DNA of 64,000 nt from Xanthomonas boreopolis (GTDB lineage Bacteria > Pseudomonadota > Gammaproteobacteria > Xanthomonadales > Xanthomonadaceae), in assembly GCA_014654535.1 (NCBI GenBank), contig BNBA01000004.1:114805-178804 (forward strand). Direction: 5' to 3'. A program made the position numbers and the translations under genes. This document shows positions 1 through 7,593 of the stretch, piece by piece; position 1 is the stretch's first letter; every line of letters begins with the position of its first letter. The notes under the pieces are model-generated. The model was not told where the DNA came from. It searched no databases and worked only from the letters and a program-made list of their open reading frames with translations.

Positions 1-1497
1 CTCGGCGATGTCCAGGAACACCGACGGCGGCACCAGCTCGCCGTTGCGCTCCAGGCGCAGGAAGCCCTGGTACAGCTCCAGCGGCTCGCCCTGGAGGTTG
101 AGCACGGGCTGGTAGTGCAGCAGGAAGCCGTTGCCGCGCAGCGCGTCGCGCAGTTGCTCCAGCCAGCGCTGGATGCGTTCTTCCTCGGCGCGATCGACCG
201 CGCTGGGATCGAAGATGTCCAGGCCGTTGCCGCCCAGCTCGACGCAGGAGCGCACGCACTCCGCGCCGCGCTTGAGCACCTGGCCGATGCTGGCGATCTT
301 CTCGCCGATCTGGACCCCGCCGATGCTCACCGTGACCGTGACCGACCGGTCGCCGATCGCGAACACGTGCCGGGCGAACGCCTCGCGGACCCGCTCGGCG
401 GTGGTGGTGGCGCGCAGGTAGTCGCCTTCCATGAGGACGGCGAAGCTGTTCTCGCCGAAGCGGGCGACGGTGACGTCCTCGTCCAGCAGGGAGGCCAGGT
501 AGCGGGCCATCGCCGCGATCAGCGCATCGGCCGAGTCCAGGCCGATCTCCGGCAGGATGCGGGCGTAGTGGTCGGGTTCGATCAGCAGGAAGCCGGACTG
601 CCGGCCGCCGCGGCTGGCCTGGGCCACCGCGTTCTCCAGCGCCATCATGAAGGTCGGGCGGTTGAGCAGCCCGGTGACGGCATCGCGCTGGCGCAGTTCC
701 TCGACCTCGCGCGCCAGTTCCGGGTCCAGCTCCTCGCGCTTGCGGAACACCACCTGGACGCAGGCCTCGCCCTCGTAGGTGGCGGTGGCGAACTCCATCG
801 TCGCCGGGAACGTGCCGCCTTCCAGCGTGCGCGCATCGACCTTGTACTGCGCCGGCGGCGGCTCGCCGCGCGACATCGACTTGAGCAGCTGCTTGAAATC
901 CTCGACGTGCTGCGGGGCGATCATGTCCAGCAGCGAGATGCCTTCCACGTCCTCGAACGACTCGAACCCGAACATCTCCAGGTAGGCGTCGTTGGCGCGG
1001 ATGTGCATGCCTTCGTGGACGTAGGCGATCGGGTCGCGCGAGGAGGCGATCAGCGCGTCGCAGCGGCGCTCGGTCTCGCGCATCTGCGCCTCGATCCGGC
1101 GCAGGTCGCGGCGGGCGAGCAGGTCGGCCCATTCCCTGCGGACCACCGCCAGCAGGTGCTCGGGGCGCTGGCGCAGCGCGATCGCGCGGACGCCGTGCGC
1201 GGCGGCCTCGACCCATTCGTCCTCGTCGATGCGGTCGGCGAGCAGGACCAGCGGCACGTCCTTGCCGCTGGCGGCGATGCGCTGCTGCAGGGCCGGCATC
1301 GGGATGGCCAGGGAACGGGCGGCGAGCACCAGGTCGATCTGGCCGCCCAGCATCGTTGCCATGTCCTCCGCGTTCTGCGGGCGCGAGGGGCGCACCGCGA
1401 TGCCGCTGTTGCGCAGATGGGTGACGATGCCCTCCGCGCTCTCTCCGCTGTCGTCGACGATCATCAGGCGGAGCGTGAGGTCTTTGCCGTTCTGCAT
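1..1497 (-). CDS. fimX: FimX/Filp-like REC-PAS-GGDEF-EAL c-di-GMP effector, C-terminus beyond window
   Basis: The 499 visible residues form a receiver-like domain (about 1-125), a PAS domain (about 145-250), a GGDEF domain (about 268-430) and the beginning of an EAL domain (from about 455). All catalytic signatures are degenerate: the receiver keeps Asp15-Asp16 but has Ala where the phospho-acceptor Asp should be (IDLVLAA, 53-59), GGDEF reads GENSF (348-352) and EAL reads QGF (477-479). This is the pattern of FimX/Filp proteins, which bind c-di-GMP through a non-catalytic EAL domain and act with PilZ and PilB in type IV pilus assembly and twitching; that role is inferred from the family. The start ATG follows GGGGAG at a good distance. 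The gene is cut by the left window edge, so the c-di-GMP-binding part of the EAL domain cannot be judged. Confidence 0.8.
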   Translation of the reverse strand, partial: MQNGKDLTLRLMIVDDSGESAEGIVTHLRNSGIAVRPSRPQNAEDMATMLGGQIDLVLAARSLAIPMPALQQRIAASGKDVPLVLLADRIDEDEWVEAAAHGVRAIALRQRPEHLLAVVRREWADLLARRDLRRIEAQMRETERRCDALIASSRDPIAYVHEGMHIRANDAYLEMFGFESFEDVEGISLLDMIAPQHVEDFKQLLKSMSRGEPPPAQYKVDARTLEGGTFPATMEFATATYEGEACVQVVFRKREELDPELAREVEELRQRDAVTGLLNRPTFMMALENAVAQASRGGRQSGFLLIEPDHYARILPEIGLDSADALIAAMARYLASLLDEDVTVARFGENSFAVLMEGDYLRATTTAERVREAFARHVFAIGDRSVTVTVSIGGVQIGEKIASIGQVLKRGAECVRSCVELGGNGLDIFDPSAVDRAEEERIQRWLEQLRDALRGNGFLLHYQPVLNLQGEPLELYQGFLRLERNGELVPPSVFLDIAE

Positions 1498-1636
1498 TCA
1501 GGTCTCCCCGGGGACGGGGTTTAATACATGATCGGGTGCATCGGAGTCCATTGAGAGGGATGGGGGATCCGGGACCGGGGAGCCGCGAAAAGCGACGTCG
1601 TTCGCACATCGCATCCCGAATTCCCGATCCCGGCCC

Positions 1637-2818
1637 CTAGGCCGCCTCGCCGGCGGCATGGCCCGAGGCCCAGGCCCACTGGAAGTTGTAGCCGCCCAGC
1701 CAGCCGGTGACGTCCAGCACCTCGCCGACGAAGTACAGGCCCGGCACGCGGCGCGACTCCATGGTCGAGGACGAGACCTGGTCGGTGGACACGCCGCCCA
1801 GCGTGACCTCGGCGGTGCGGTAGCCCTCGGTGCCGCTGGCCACCAGCGGCCAGGCGGACAGCAGCTCGGCCGCGGCACGCAGTTCGCGCTCGTCCAGCTG
1901 GCGGACCGGCTTGTCCGGCAGCCAGACCTCGCACAGGCGCTGGGCGAAGCGGCGTGGCAGCACGTCGCCCAGCACGGTGCGCAGCTCGGAGGCCCCGCGC
2001 GTCCTCTTCTGCTCGCGCAGCCATTGACCGGCATCCAGGCCGGGCAGCAGGTCCAGGCGCAGGTCGTCGCCCGGCTGCCAGTAGGAGGAGATCTGCAGGA
2101 TCGCCGGGCCGCTGACGCCGCGGTGGGTCAGCAGCATGAAATTGCGGAAGCCGATGCCATGGCAGCTGGCTTCCACCGGCACCGCGACGCCCGACAGGTC
2201 CCGAAGGCGCTCCTGGTGCTTGCCGGACAAGGTCAGCGGCACCAGCCCGGCGCGGGTCGGCAGCACCTCGTGGCCGAAGCGGCGGGCGATCTCGTAGCCG
2301 AAGCCGGTCGCGCCGAGGCTGGGGATCGACAGGCCGCCGGTCGCCACCACCAGCGACCGGCACAGGAACCGGCCCTGGGCGGTGTCCACGACGAAGCCCT
2401 CGCTGCCGCGCTCGATGCCGGTGACGGCGCAATGCGTGCGGATCTGCACGCCGGCGGCCTGGCATTCGTCGACCAGCATCTTCACGATCAGCTTGGAGGA
2501 GACGTCGCAGAACAGCTGGCCCAGCTCCTTCTCGTGCCAGGCGATGCCATGGCGCTCGACCATGCCGAGGAAGTCGGAGGGGGTGAAGCGCGCCAGCGCC
2601 GACTTGCAGAAGTGCGGGTTGGCGGAGATGAAGTTGGCCGGGGAGGTGCCGGTGTTGGTGAAATTGCAGCGCCCGCCGCCGGACATCAGGATCTTCTTGC
2701 CGACCTTGTTGGCGTGCTCGACCACCTGGACGCGGCGCCCGCGCTGGCCGGCGGTCAGCGCCGCCATCAGCCCGGCCGCGCCGGCGCCGATCACCAGCAC
2801 GTCGCAGGCGACGCTCAT
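1637..2818 (-). CDS. BaiN/HI0933 (YhiN) family NAD(P)/FAD-dependent oxidoreductase
   Basis: A 393-residue flavoprotein. The N-terminus has a classic dinucleotide fold, VIGAGAAGLMAAL, followed by an acidic residue in VVEH for the FAD ribose. The family signature GKKILMSGGGRCNFTN lies near residues 40-55, and the C-terminus ends in the second FAD-contact stretch GEVLDVTGWLGGYNFQWAWASG. Proteins of this family are soluble flavoproteins; the physiological substrate of most members is unknown, and the BaiN link to bile acid metabolism does not transfer here. Its ATG overlaps the stop of yaeQ by four bases, so the two are translationally coupled and probably co-transcribed. Confidence 0.9.
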   Translation of the reverse strand: MSVACDVLVIGAGAAGLMAALTAGQRGRRVQVVEHANKVGKKILMSGGGRCNFTNTGTSPANFISANPHFCKSALARFTPSDFLGMVERHGIAWHEKELGQLFCDVSSKLIVKMLVDECQAAGVQIRTHCAVTGIERGSEGFVVDTAQGRFLCRSLVVATGGLSIPSLGATGFGYEIARRFGHEVLPTRAGLVPLTLSGKHQERLRDLSGVAVPVEASCHGIGFRNFMLLTHRGVSGPAILQISSYWQPGDDLRLDLLPGLDAGQWLREQKRTRGASELRTVLGDVLPRRFAQRLCEVWLPDKPVRQLDERELRAAAELLSAWPLVASGTEGYRTAEVTLGGVSTDQVSSSTMESRRVPGLYFVGEVLDVTGWLGGYNFQWAWASGHAAGEAA

Positions 2819-3366
2819 GCCGAGGCGGCCTTGCGCGTGGCCGGGACGATGCTCAGCACGTCGCCGTCCTCGCCGATCAGCTGCACCTCGCCGTCCTGGA
2901 TCAGCACGTTCAGGCGCATGCCGCGCTGGATCCGGCTGCCCAGCGCCTCGACGCTGCCGGCGTCGATGTCGATCACCTGCAGGTTGGCGAAGCGCGCCAG
3001 CGCCGGGCCGTACTTCTTCCACCACATCTCGGCGGCGTTGCCGCCGTAGTTGACCACCGCCACCTCGGCGGCGCGGTTGCAGGCCTTGCGCACGCGCGAC
3101 TCGTCCGGCTGGCCCAGGTCGATCCACAGCGCGATCTCGCCGGTGTAGTCGCGCTGCCACAGGTCCGGTTCGTCGTCGGTGCTCAGGCCCTTGCCGAATT
3201 CCAGCCGCTCGCGCGCGAACAGGGCGAACGCCAGCAGCCGCACCATCAGGCGCTCATCGGTCTCGGAGGGGTGCTGGGCCAGGGTCAGGTTGTGGGTGGC
3301 GTAGTAGCCACGGTCCAGGTCGCTTATCTGCAGTTCGGCCTTGCGAATGGTGGCGGTGAGGGCCAT
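2815..3366 (-). CDS. yaeQ: YaeQ family protein
   Basis: A 183-residue protein starting MALTATIRKAELQISDLDRGYY, a hallmark of YaeQ, and containing the family blocks HPSETDERLMVRLLAFALFA, LWIDLGQPDE and VNYGGNAAEMWWKK. YaeQ has a fold distantly related to PD-(D/E)XK nucleases; the E. coli protein was reported to compensate for RfaH loss, but its biochemical role is unsettled. The frame stays open upstream to 3576, but that extension covers the csp leader and has no family similarity, so the ATG at 3366 is preferred. The stop overlaps the downstream flavoprotein start by four bases (ATGA), forming a two-gene unit. Confidence 0.9.
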   Translation of the reverse strand: MALTATIRKAELQISDLDRGYYATHNLTLAQHPSETDERLMVRLLAFALFARERLEFGKGLSTDDEPDLWQRDYTGEIALWIDLGQPDESRVRKACNRAAEVAVVNYGGNAAEMWWKKYGPALARFANLQVIDIDAGSVEALGSRIQRGMRLNVLIQDGEVQLIGEDGDVLSIVPATRKAASA

Positions 3367-3509
3367 CGGGATGCCTGCGGCAAAGGGCGGCATGATACGC
3401 GCGGCCGCCGCCCGGGCCACCCGGGGCCGGGCCCGGTCGGGAAGATGAACGTGCGGGAGTCGCTTTTTCCCGAAAACCCTAGTAATGTGCGCGCCACTGT
3501 GTTTGCTAG

Positions 3510-3560
3510 GGTCACCGTGAATCGTGGCCTGGTGCTGCCGATCATCCGATCCGCTCCATC
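3510..3560 (+). promoter_or_regulatory. Conserved cold-shock leader element, copy 1
   Basis: This stretch lies about 140 nt before the first csp start. It shares a 22-nt identical block (3510-3531, beginning GGTCACCGTGAATCGTGGCC) and a second block (GATCATC, then GATCCGCT, 3540-3555) with the leader of the second csp gene near 49.5 kb. GGTCAC (3510-3515) can pair with GTGGCC (3524-3529), giving a 6-bp stem with an 8-nt loop. Conservation outside coding sequence before two paralogues suggests an RNA element of the cspA 5'-UTR type, or a shared promoter region. The function is inference. Confidence 0.65.
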
Positions 3561-3650
3561 GTTCCGCTTTACCCACACCTGCAACTCAGTCTCGGCCCCG
3601 GGGTCCCGGTGGTCGCGATTAATCCCAACATGTTTCAGGAGCAAGTAAAG

Positions 3651-3860
3651 ATGTCTGATCGTCAACACGGAACGGTTAAGTGGTTCAACGATGCCAAGGG
3701 CTTCGGCTTCATCACCCCGGAAAGCGGCCCGGACCTGTTCGTCCACTTCCGCTCGATCCAGGGCAATGGCTTCAAGTCGCTGCAGGAAGGCCAGAAGGTG
3801 AGCTTCATCGCCGTGCAGGGCCAGAAGGGCATGCAGGCCGACCAGGTGCAGGCGCTGTAA
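3651..3860 (+). CDS. Cold-shock protein (CspA family), copy 1
   Basis: A 69-residue single cold-shock domain. The RNA-binding motifs RNP1 (KGFGFI, about 16-21) and RNP2 (LFVHF, about 29-33) are intact and the length is standard for CspA-type RNA chaperones, which bind single-stranded RNA or DNA and melt secondary structure, often after temperature downshift. AGGAG at 3637-3641 precedes the ATG. The gene has a long leader containing an element shared with the second csp gene at 49651 and is closed by a strong terminator, so it is monocistronic. The two products are about 75% identical by eye, so they are recent or conserved paralogues. Confidence 0.95.
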   Translation: MSDRQHGTVKWFNDAKGFGFITPESGPDLFVHFRSIQGNGFKSLQEGQKVSFIAVQGQKGMQADQVQAL

Positions 3861-3888
3861 TCGCGCCGGCCACCGACAGGTCGCCAGG

Positions 3889-3922
3889 ACGCCGGGGACG
3901 CAAGTCCCCGGCGTTTTCTTTT
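3889..3922 (+). terminator. Rho-independent terminator of csp copy 1
   Basis: Perfect 10-bp stem ACGCCGGGGA/TCCCCGGCGT (3889-3898 with 3905-3914), six-base loop, then TTTCTTTT. It begins 28 nt after the csp stop. Confidence 0.9.
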
Positions 3923-4013
3923 GTGCGGGCCTTGGCAAGAACGCGCGCGTCCCTGCGGGGATTCCCCGGGGCGGCGTAACATCCGAGGCCCGTCTTCGTT
4001 CGCCCGGGCCTTC

Positions 4014-4703
4014 ATGATCTCCGTCCATCACCTCGAGAATTCCCGTTCGCAGCGCGTGCTCTGGCTGCTGGAGGAACTGGCGCTGCCTTACCAGGTGGTG
4101 CGCTACGCGCGCGATCCGGAGACGCTGCTGGCGCCCCCCGAGCTGCGCGCGATCCACCCGCTGGGCAAGTCGCCGGTGGTGGTGGATGGCGACCACGTGC
4201 TGGCCGAGTCCGGCGCGATCCTGGAATATCTGGTCGACCGCTACGACAGCGAGCGGGTACTTTCGCCGACGCCGCGCCCGGTGGATTCGCCCGAGCGGCT
4301 GCGCTTCCGGTACTGGTTGCATTACGCGGAGGGCTCGGCGATGCCGCCGCTGTTGATGGCGCTGGTGTTCAACCGGATCCGCTCGGCGAAGATGCCGTTC
4401 TTCGTGCGCCCGGTCGCGCGCATGATCGCCGACAGGGCGATGCAGGGCTTCGTCGGGCCGCAACTCAAGCTGCACCTGGACTGGATGGAACGCGAACTGG
4501 GCGAGAGCGGCTGGTTCGCCGGCGAGCGCTTCACCGCGGCGGACATCCAGATGAGCTTCCCGGTGCAGGCCGCGGCCGCGCGCGCCGGCGGCCTGGAGGG
4601 ACATCCGCGATTGCAGGCCTTCCTGCGGCGTATCGAAGCGCGTCCGGCCTACCGTGCGGCGCTCCAGCAGGGTGGCCCCTTCGGGGCGCTTGGCGCGGGC
4701 TGA
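4014..4703 (+). CDS. Glutathione S-transferase family protein
   Basis: A 229-residue protein with an N-terminal thioredoxin-like domain (about 1-80; [18 protein letters not shown] and [26 protein letters not shown], where ES contacts the glutathione gamma-glutamyl group in the family) and an all-helical C-terminal domain ending [15 protein letters not shown]. GSTs conjugate or reduce electrophiles with glutathione in the cytoplasm; the substrate cannot be read from sequence. The start ATG is the first codon of the conserved domain. The stop lies 4 nt before the selO start, so the two are almost certainly one transcript, which fits the reported role of SelO in protein glutathionylation. Confidence 0.9.
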   Translation: MISVHHLENSRSQRVLWLLEELALPYQVVRYARDPETLLAPPELRAIHPLGKSPVVVDGDHVLAESGAILEYLVDRYDSERVLSPTPRPVDSPERLRFRYWLHYAEGSAMPPLLMALVFNRIRSAKMPFFVRPVARMIADRAMQGFVGPQLKLHLDWMERELGESGWFAGERFTAADIQMSFPVQAAAARAGGLEGHPRLQAFLRRIEARPAYRAALQQGGPFGALGAG

Positions 4704-4707
4704 GGCG

Positions 4708-6267
4708 ATGGCGGCGCTGGTCTTCGACAATCGCTTCGTCGCCGAGCTGCCGGGCGATCCGGAGAGCGGGCTGCGCCAGCGCCAGGTGGAAGGCGCGCTG
4801 TGGTCGCCGGTGATGCCGACGCCGGTGGCGGCGGCGCGCTTGCTGGCGTACTCGCCCGAGGTCGCGGCGCGGATCGGGTTCGATGCCGCCGACCTGGCCG
4901 GGGATGAGTTCGCCCAGGTGTTCGCCGGCAACGCGCTCTACCCCGGCATGCAGCCGTATGCCGCCAACTACGGCGGGCACCAGTTCGGGCACTGGGCCGG
5001 GCAGCTCGGCGACGGCCGTGCGATCTCGCTGGGCGAGGTGCTCGGGAGCGACGGGCAGCGCCACGAGCTGCAGCTGAAAGGGGCAGGGCGCACGCCTTAT
5101 TCGCGCGGTGCCGACGGCCGCGCGGTGCTGCGTTCCTCGATCCGGGAATTCCTCTGCAGCGAGGCGATGCACCATCTCGGCGTGCCGACCACGCGCGCGC
5201 TGAGCCTGGTGGCCACCGGCGAGGCGGTGGTGCGCGACATGTTCTACGACGGCCATCCGCGCGCGGAGCCCGGCGCGATCGTGTGCCGGGTCGCTCCGTC
5301 GTTCGTGCGTTTCGGCAGCTTCGAACTGCCGGCCTCGCGCGGCGACGCGGCGCTGTTGCGGCGGCTGGCCGATTTCACGATCTCCCGGGACTTTCCCGGG
5401 CTGCAGGGCCGGGACGGGCCGGGCTACGCGGCCTGGTTCGCGCAGGTGTGCGAGCGCACCGCCGAACTGGTGGCGCACTGGATGCGGGTGGGTTTCGTGC
5501 ACGGGGTGATGAACACCGACAACATGTCGATCCTGGGATTGACGATCGACTACGGCCCCTACGGCTGGGTGGACGACTACGACCCGGACTGGACCCCCAA
5601 CACCACCGATGCCCAGGGCCGCCGCTACCGTTTCGGTACCCAGCCGCAGGTCGCGTACTGGAACCTGGGAAGGCTGGCGCAGGCCTTGTCGCCGCTGTTC
5701 GCGGACGCGGAGCCGCTGAACGCCGGCCTGGAGCGGTTCCGCGCCACCTACCTGGCATGCCAGCGGCGCGACACGGCGGCCAAGCTCGGGCTGGCGGAAT
5801 GCCGGGAAGGCGACCTGGAGCTGGCCGGCGAGCTCTACGCGCTGATGCAGCGGGCGGAGATGGACATGACGCTGACCTTCCGCAGCCTCGTCGAGGTGGC
5901 CCCGGATGCGCCCTCGGCCGAGCCGCTGATGCCGGCCTTCTATTCGGCGGACAAGCGCGATGCGGCCTTGCCGGCGCTGCGCGACTGGCTGGCGCGCTAC
6001 CTGGCGCGCGTGGAGGCCGACGGCGGCGCCGCGGCGGCGCGGCGCCAGCGGATGCAACGGACGAACCCGCGCTACGTGCTGCGCAACTACCTGGCCCAGC
6101 AGGCGATCGACCGGGCCGAGCAGGGCGACATGGGCGGCATCCAAGAGCTGATGGAGGTGATGCGGCGTCCCTACGAGGACCAGCCGGGACGGGATGCGTT
6201 CGCGGCGAAGCGCCCGGACTGGGCGCGCGACCGGGCCGGATGCTCGATGCTTTCCTGCAGTTCCTGA
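4708..6267 (+). CDS. selO: SelO protein adenylyltransferase (AMPylase)
   Basis: A 519-residue pseudokinase-fold enzyme that transfers AMP from ATP to Ser/Thr/Tyr of target proteins. Family blocks are clear: [22 protein letters not shown] (about 91-112), [33 protein letters not shown] (nucleotide-binding Lys and Arg), and [27 protein letters not shown], which carries the catalytic Asp-Asn and the metal-binding DYG. The protein ends SCSS, the conserved C-terminal redox motif in which eukaryotic SelO has selenocysteine and bacteria usually cysteine. It overlaps in arrangement with the upstream GST (4-nt gap). The frame extends upstream inside the GST gene, but family similarity starts with [10 protein letters not shown]. 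Confidence 0.95.
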   Translation: MAALVFDNRFVAELPGDPESGLRQRQVEGALWSPVMPTPVAAARLLAYSPEVAARIGFDAADLAGDEFAQVFAGNALYPGMQPYAANYGGHQFGHWAGQLGDGRAISLGEVLGSDGQRHELQLKGAGRTPYSRGADGRAVLRSSIREFLCSEAMHHLGVPTTRALSLVATGEAVVRDMFYDGHPRAEPGAIVCRVAPSFVRFGSFELPASRGDAALLRRLADFTISRDFPGLQGRDGPGYAAWFAQVCERTAELVAHWMRVGFVHGVMNTDNMSILGLTIDYGPYGWVDDYDPDWTPNTTDAQGRRYRFGTQPQVAYWNLGRLAQALSPLFADAEPLNAGLERFRATYLACQRRDTAAKLGLAECREGDLELAGELYALMQRAEMDMTLTFRSLVEVAPDAPSAEPLMPAFYSADKRDAALPALRDWLARYLARVEADGGAAAARRQRMQRTNPRYVLRNYLAQQAIDRAEQGDMGGIQELMEVMRRPYEDQPGRDAFAAKRPDWARDRAGCSMLSCSS

Positions 6268-6360
6268 TCGCGCGATCGGCGGCCGGAGGCTTCCGGTCTT
6301 CCCCGGCCGAGCCTGCCGGGATGCAGGGCGTCGGCGGAGAACGCTCGACCGCGGTGCCGG

Positions 6361-6437
6361 TTGACCAACCATTGGCACGTACCCCGCGCCCACCCCTACC
6401 TATAATCTCGACGGCAGTCCCGACTCCAATCCCCCGC
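6361..6437 (+). promoter_or_regulatory. Candidate promoter of the RND efflux operon
   Basis: A perfect TATAAT lies at 6401-6406 in otherwise G+C-rich sequence, 31 nt before the adaptor ATG. The position 17 bp upstream (CGTACC) is a poor -35, and TTGGCA (6372) is too far at 23 bp, so activation by a regulator is possible. No ribosome binding site is obvious before the ATG. Confidence 0.45.
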
Positions 6438-7589
6438 ATGCCCTCGCTCCGACTGTTTTTCCGGGGAGCCCCCGTTGCGTTCGCCTTGTCGCTCGCCGGC
6501 CTGCTCAGTGCCTGCCATGGCAGCGACGAGAAAAAGACCGCCGGGCCCAAGCAGGTCGCCGTCGTCACCCTCGCTCCCGAGAAGGTAACTCTCACCACCG
6601 AACTGGCCGGCCGGGCCGTGGCTTCCGAAGAGTCGGAAGTGAGGCCGCAGGTCAGCGGCATCCTGCAGCGCCGGCTGTTCGAGGAGGGCAGCGAGGTCCG
6701 CGCCGGGCAGCCGCTGTTCCAGATCGAGCCGACGCTCTACCAGGCCGCCGCGCGCCAGGCGGAGGCCGACCTGAGCAATGCCGAGGCGGCGCTGGCGACC
6801 ACGCGCCTGAAGGCCGAGCGCTACCGCTCGCTGGGCCGTGGCCAACTGGCCGCACAGCAGGACATCGACGATGCCGAGGCCGCCTACCGCCAGGCGATCG
6901 CCAACCGCGACGCGGCTTCGGCGGCGCTGCAGACCGCGCGCACCAACCTGCGCTTCGCCACGGTGGATGCGCCGATCGGCGGGCGCATCGGCCGCTCGCT
7001 GGTGACTCCAGGCGCATTGGTGACCGCCAACCAGGCCGGCGCGATCGCCAAGATCCAGAAGCTCGATCCGATGAACGTGGACCTGACCCAGTCGGGCAGC
7101 CAGTACCTGGCGCTGCGCCGCGAGATCGCCGCCGGCGGCGTGCTGCCGGCGTCCACCGAGGTCAAGCTGAAGCTCGCCGACGGTACCGACTACCCGTTGC
7201 CGGGGCGGCTGGAATTCGCCGACATCGACGTCGCCGAGGACACCGGCACGGTCACGCTGCGCGCGCAGTTCCCCAATCCCGACCGGCAACTGCTGCCGGG
7301 CATGTACGTGCGCGCCATCGTCGAGCAGGGCGTGCGCGAGCGGGCCATCCTGGTGCCGCAGGCGGCGGTGGACCGCACGCCGCGCGGGCTCGCCCAGGTG
7401 TGGGTGGTCGGCAAGGACGGCAAGGCCTATCGCCGCGAACTGAAGACCGCGCGCGCGGTGGGGGACCGCTGGCTGGTGGACGCCGGGCTGGCGGCGGGCG
7501 ACCAGGTCATCGTCGAGGGTGCGCAGGGACTGGCCGAAGGAATGCCGGTGAAGGTGGCCCCGGCCGCCAGCGTCGCCGGCGGAGGCTGA
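6438..7589 (+). CDS. RND efflux periplasmic adaptor lipoprotein (AcrA/MexA type)
   Basis: A 383-residue membrane fusion protein. A signal peptide with lipobox LLSAC places the lipid-modified Cys at residue 26. The barrel-sandwich halves flank a helical hairpin (QVSGILQRRLFEEGSEVRAGQPLFQIEPTLY, then ATVDAPIGGRIGRSLVTPGALVTANQAG), and the beta-barrel and membrane-proximal domains follow (LLPGMYVRAIVEQGV, VILVPQAAV-type block). It links the inner-membrane pump encoded 4 nt downstream to an outer-membrane channel. No outer-membrane factor gene follows, so a TolC-like protein encoded elsewhere is expected. The substrate range cannot be inferred. Confidence 0.93.
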   Translation: MPSLRLFFRGAPVAFALSLAGLLSACHGSDEKKTAGPKQVAVVTLAPEKVTLTTELAGRAVASEESEVRPQVSGILQRRLFEEGSEVRAGQPLFQIEPTLYQAAARQAEADLSNAEAALATTRLKAERYRSLGRGQLAAQQDIDDAEAAYRQAIANRDAASAALQTARTNLRFATVDAPIGGRIGRSLVTPGALVTANQAGAIAKIQKLDPMNVDLTQSGSQYLALRREIAAGGVLPASTEVKLKLADGTDYPLPGRLEFADIDVAEDTGTVTLRAQFPNPDRQLLPGMYVRAIVEQGVRERAILVPQAAVDRTPRGLAQVWVVGKDGKAYRRELKTARAVGDRWLVDAGLAAGDQVIVEGAQGLAEGMPVKVAPAASVAGGG

Positions 7590-7593
7590 GCCG

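Noticed and set aside
115..1524. Long open frame on the plus strand opposite the fimX-like gene
   Set aside because: Its product is low-complexity (Arg, Ala, Gly, His) and mirrors codon bias of the minus-strand gene, which has clear PAS/GGDEF/EAL domains.
1498..1636. Terminator or riboswitch in the fimX/BaiN spacer
   Set aside because: Only loosely inverted GGGATC/CCCGATCCC-type segments are present, too imperfect to support a named element.
6221..6267. Selenocysteine codon at the end of selO
   Set aside because: The terminal motif SCSS is encoded with a normal Cys codon, and the TGA at 6265 is the stop.
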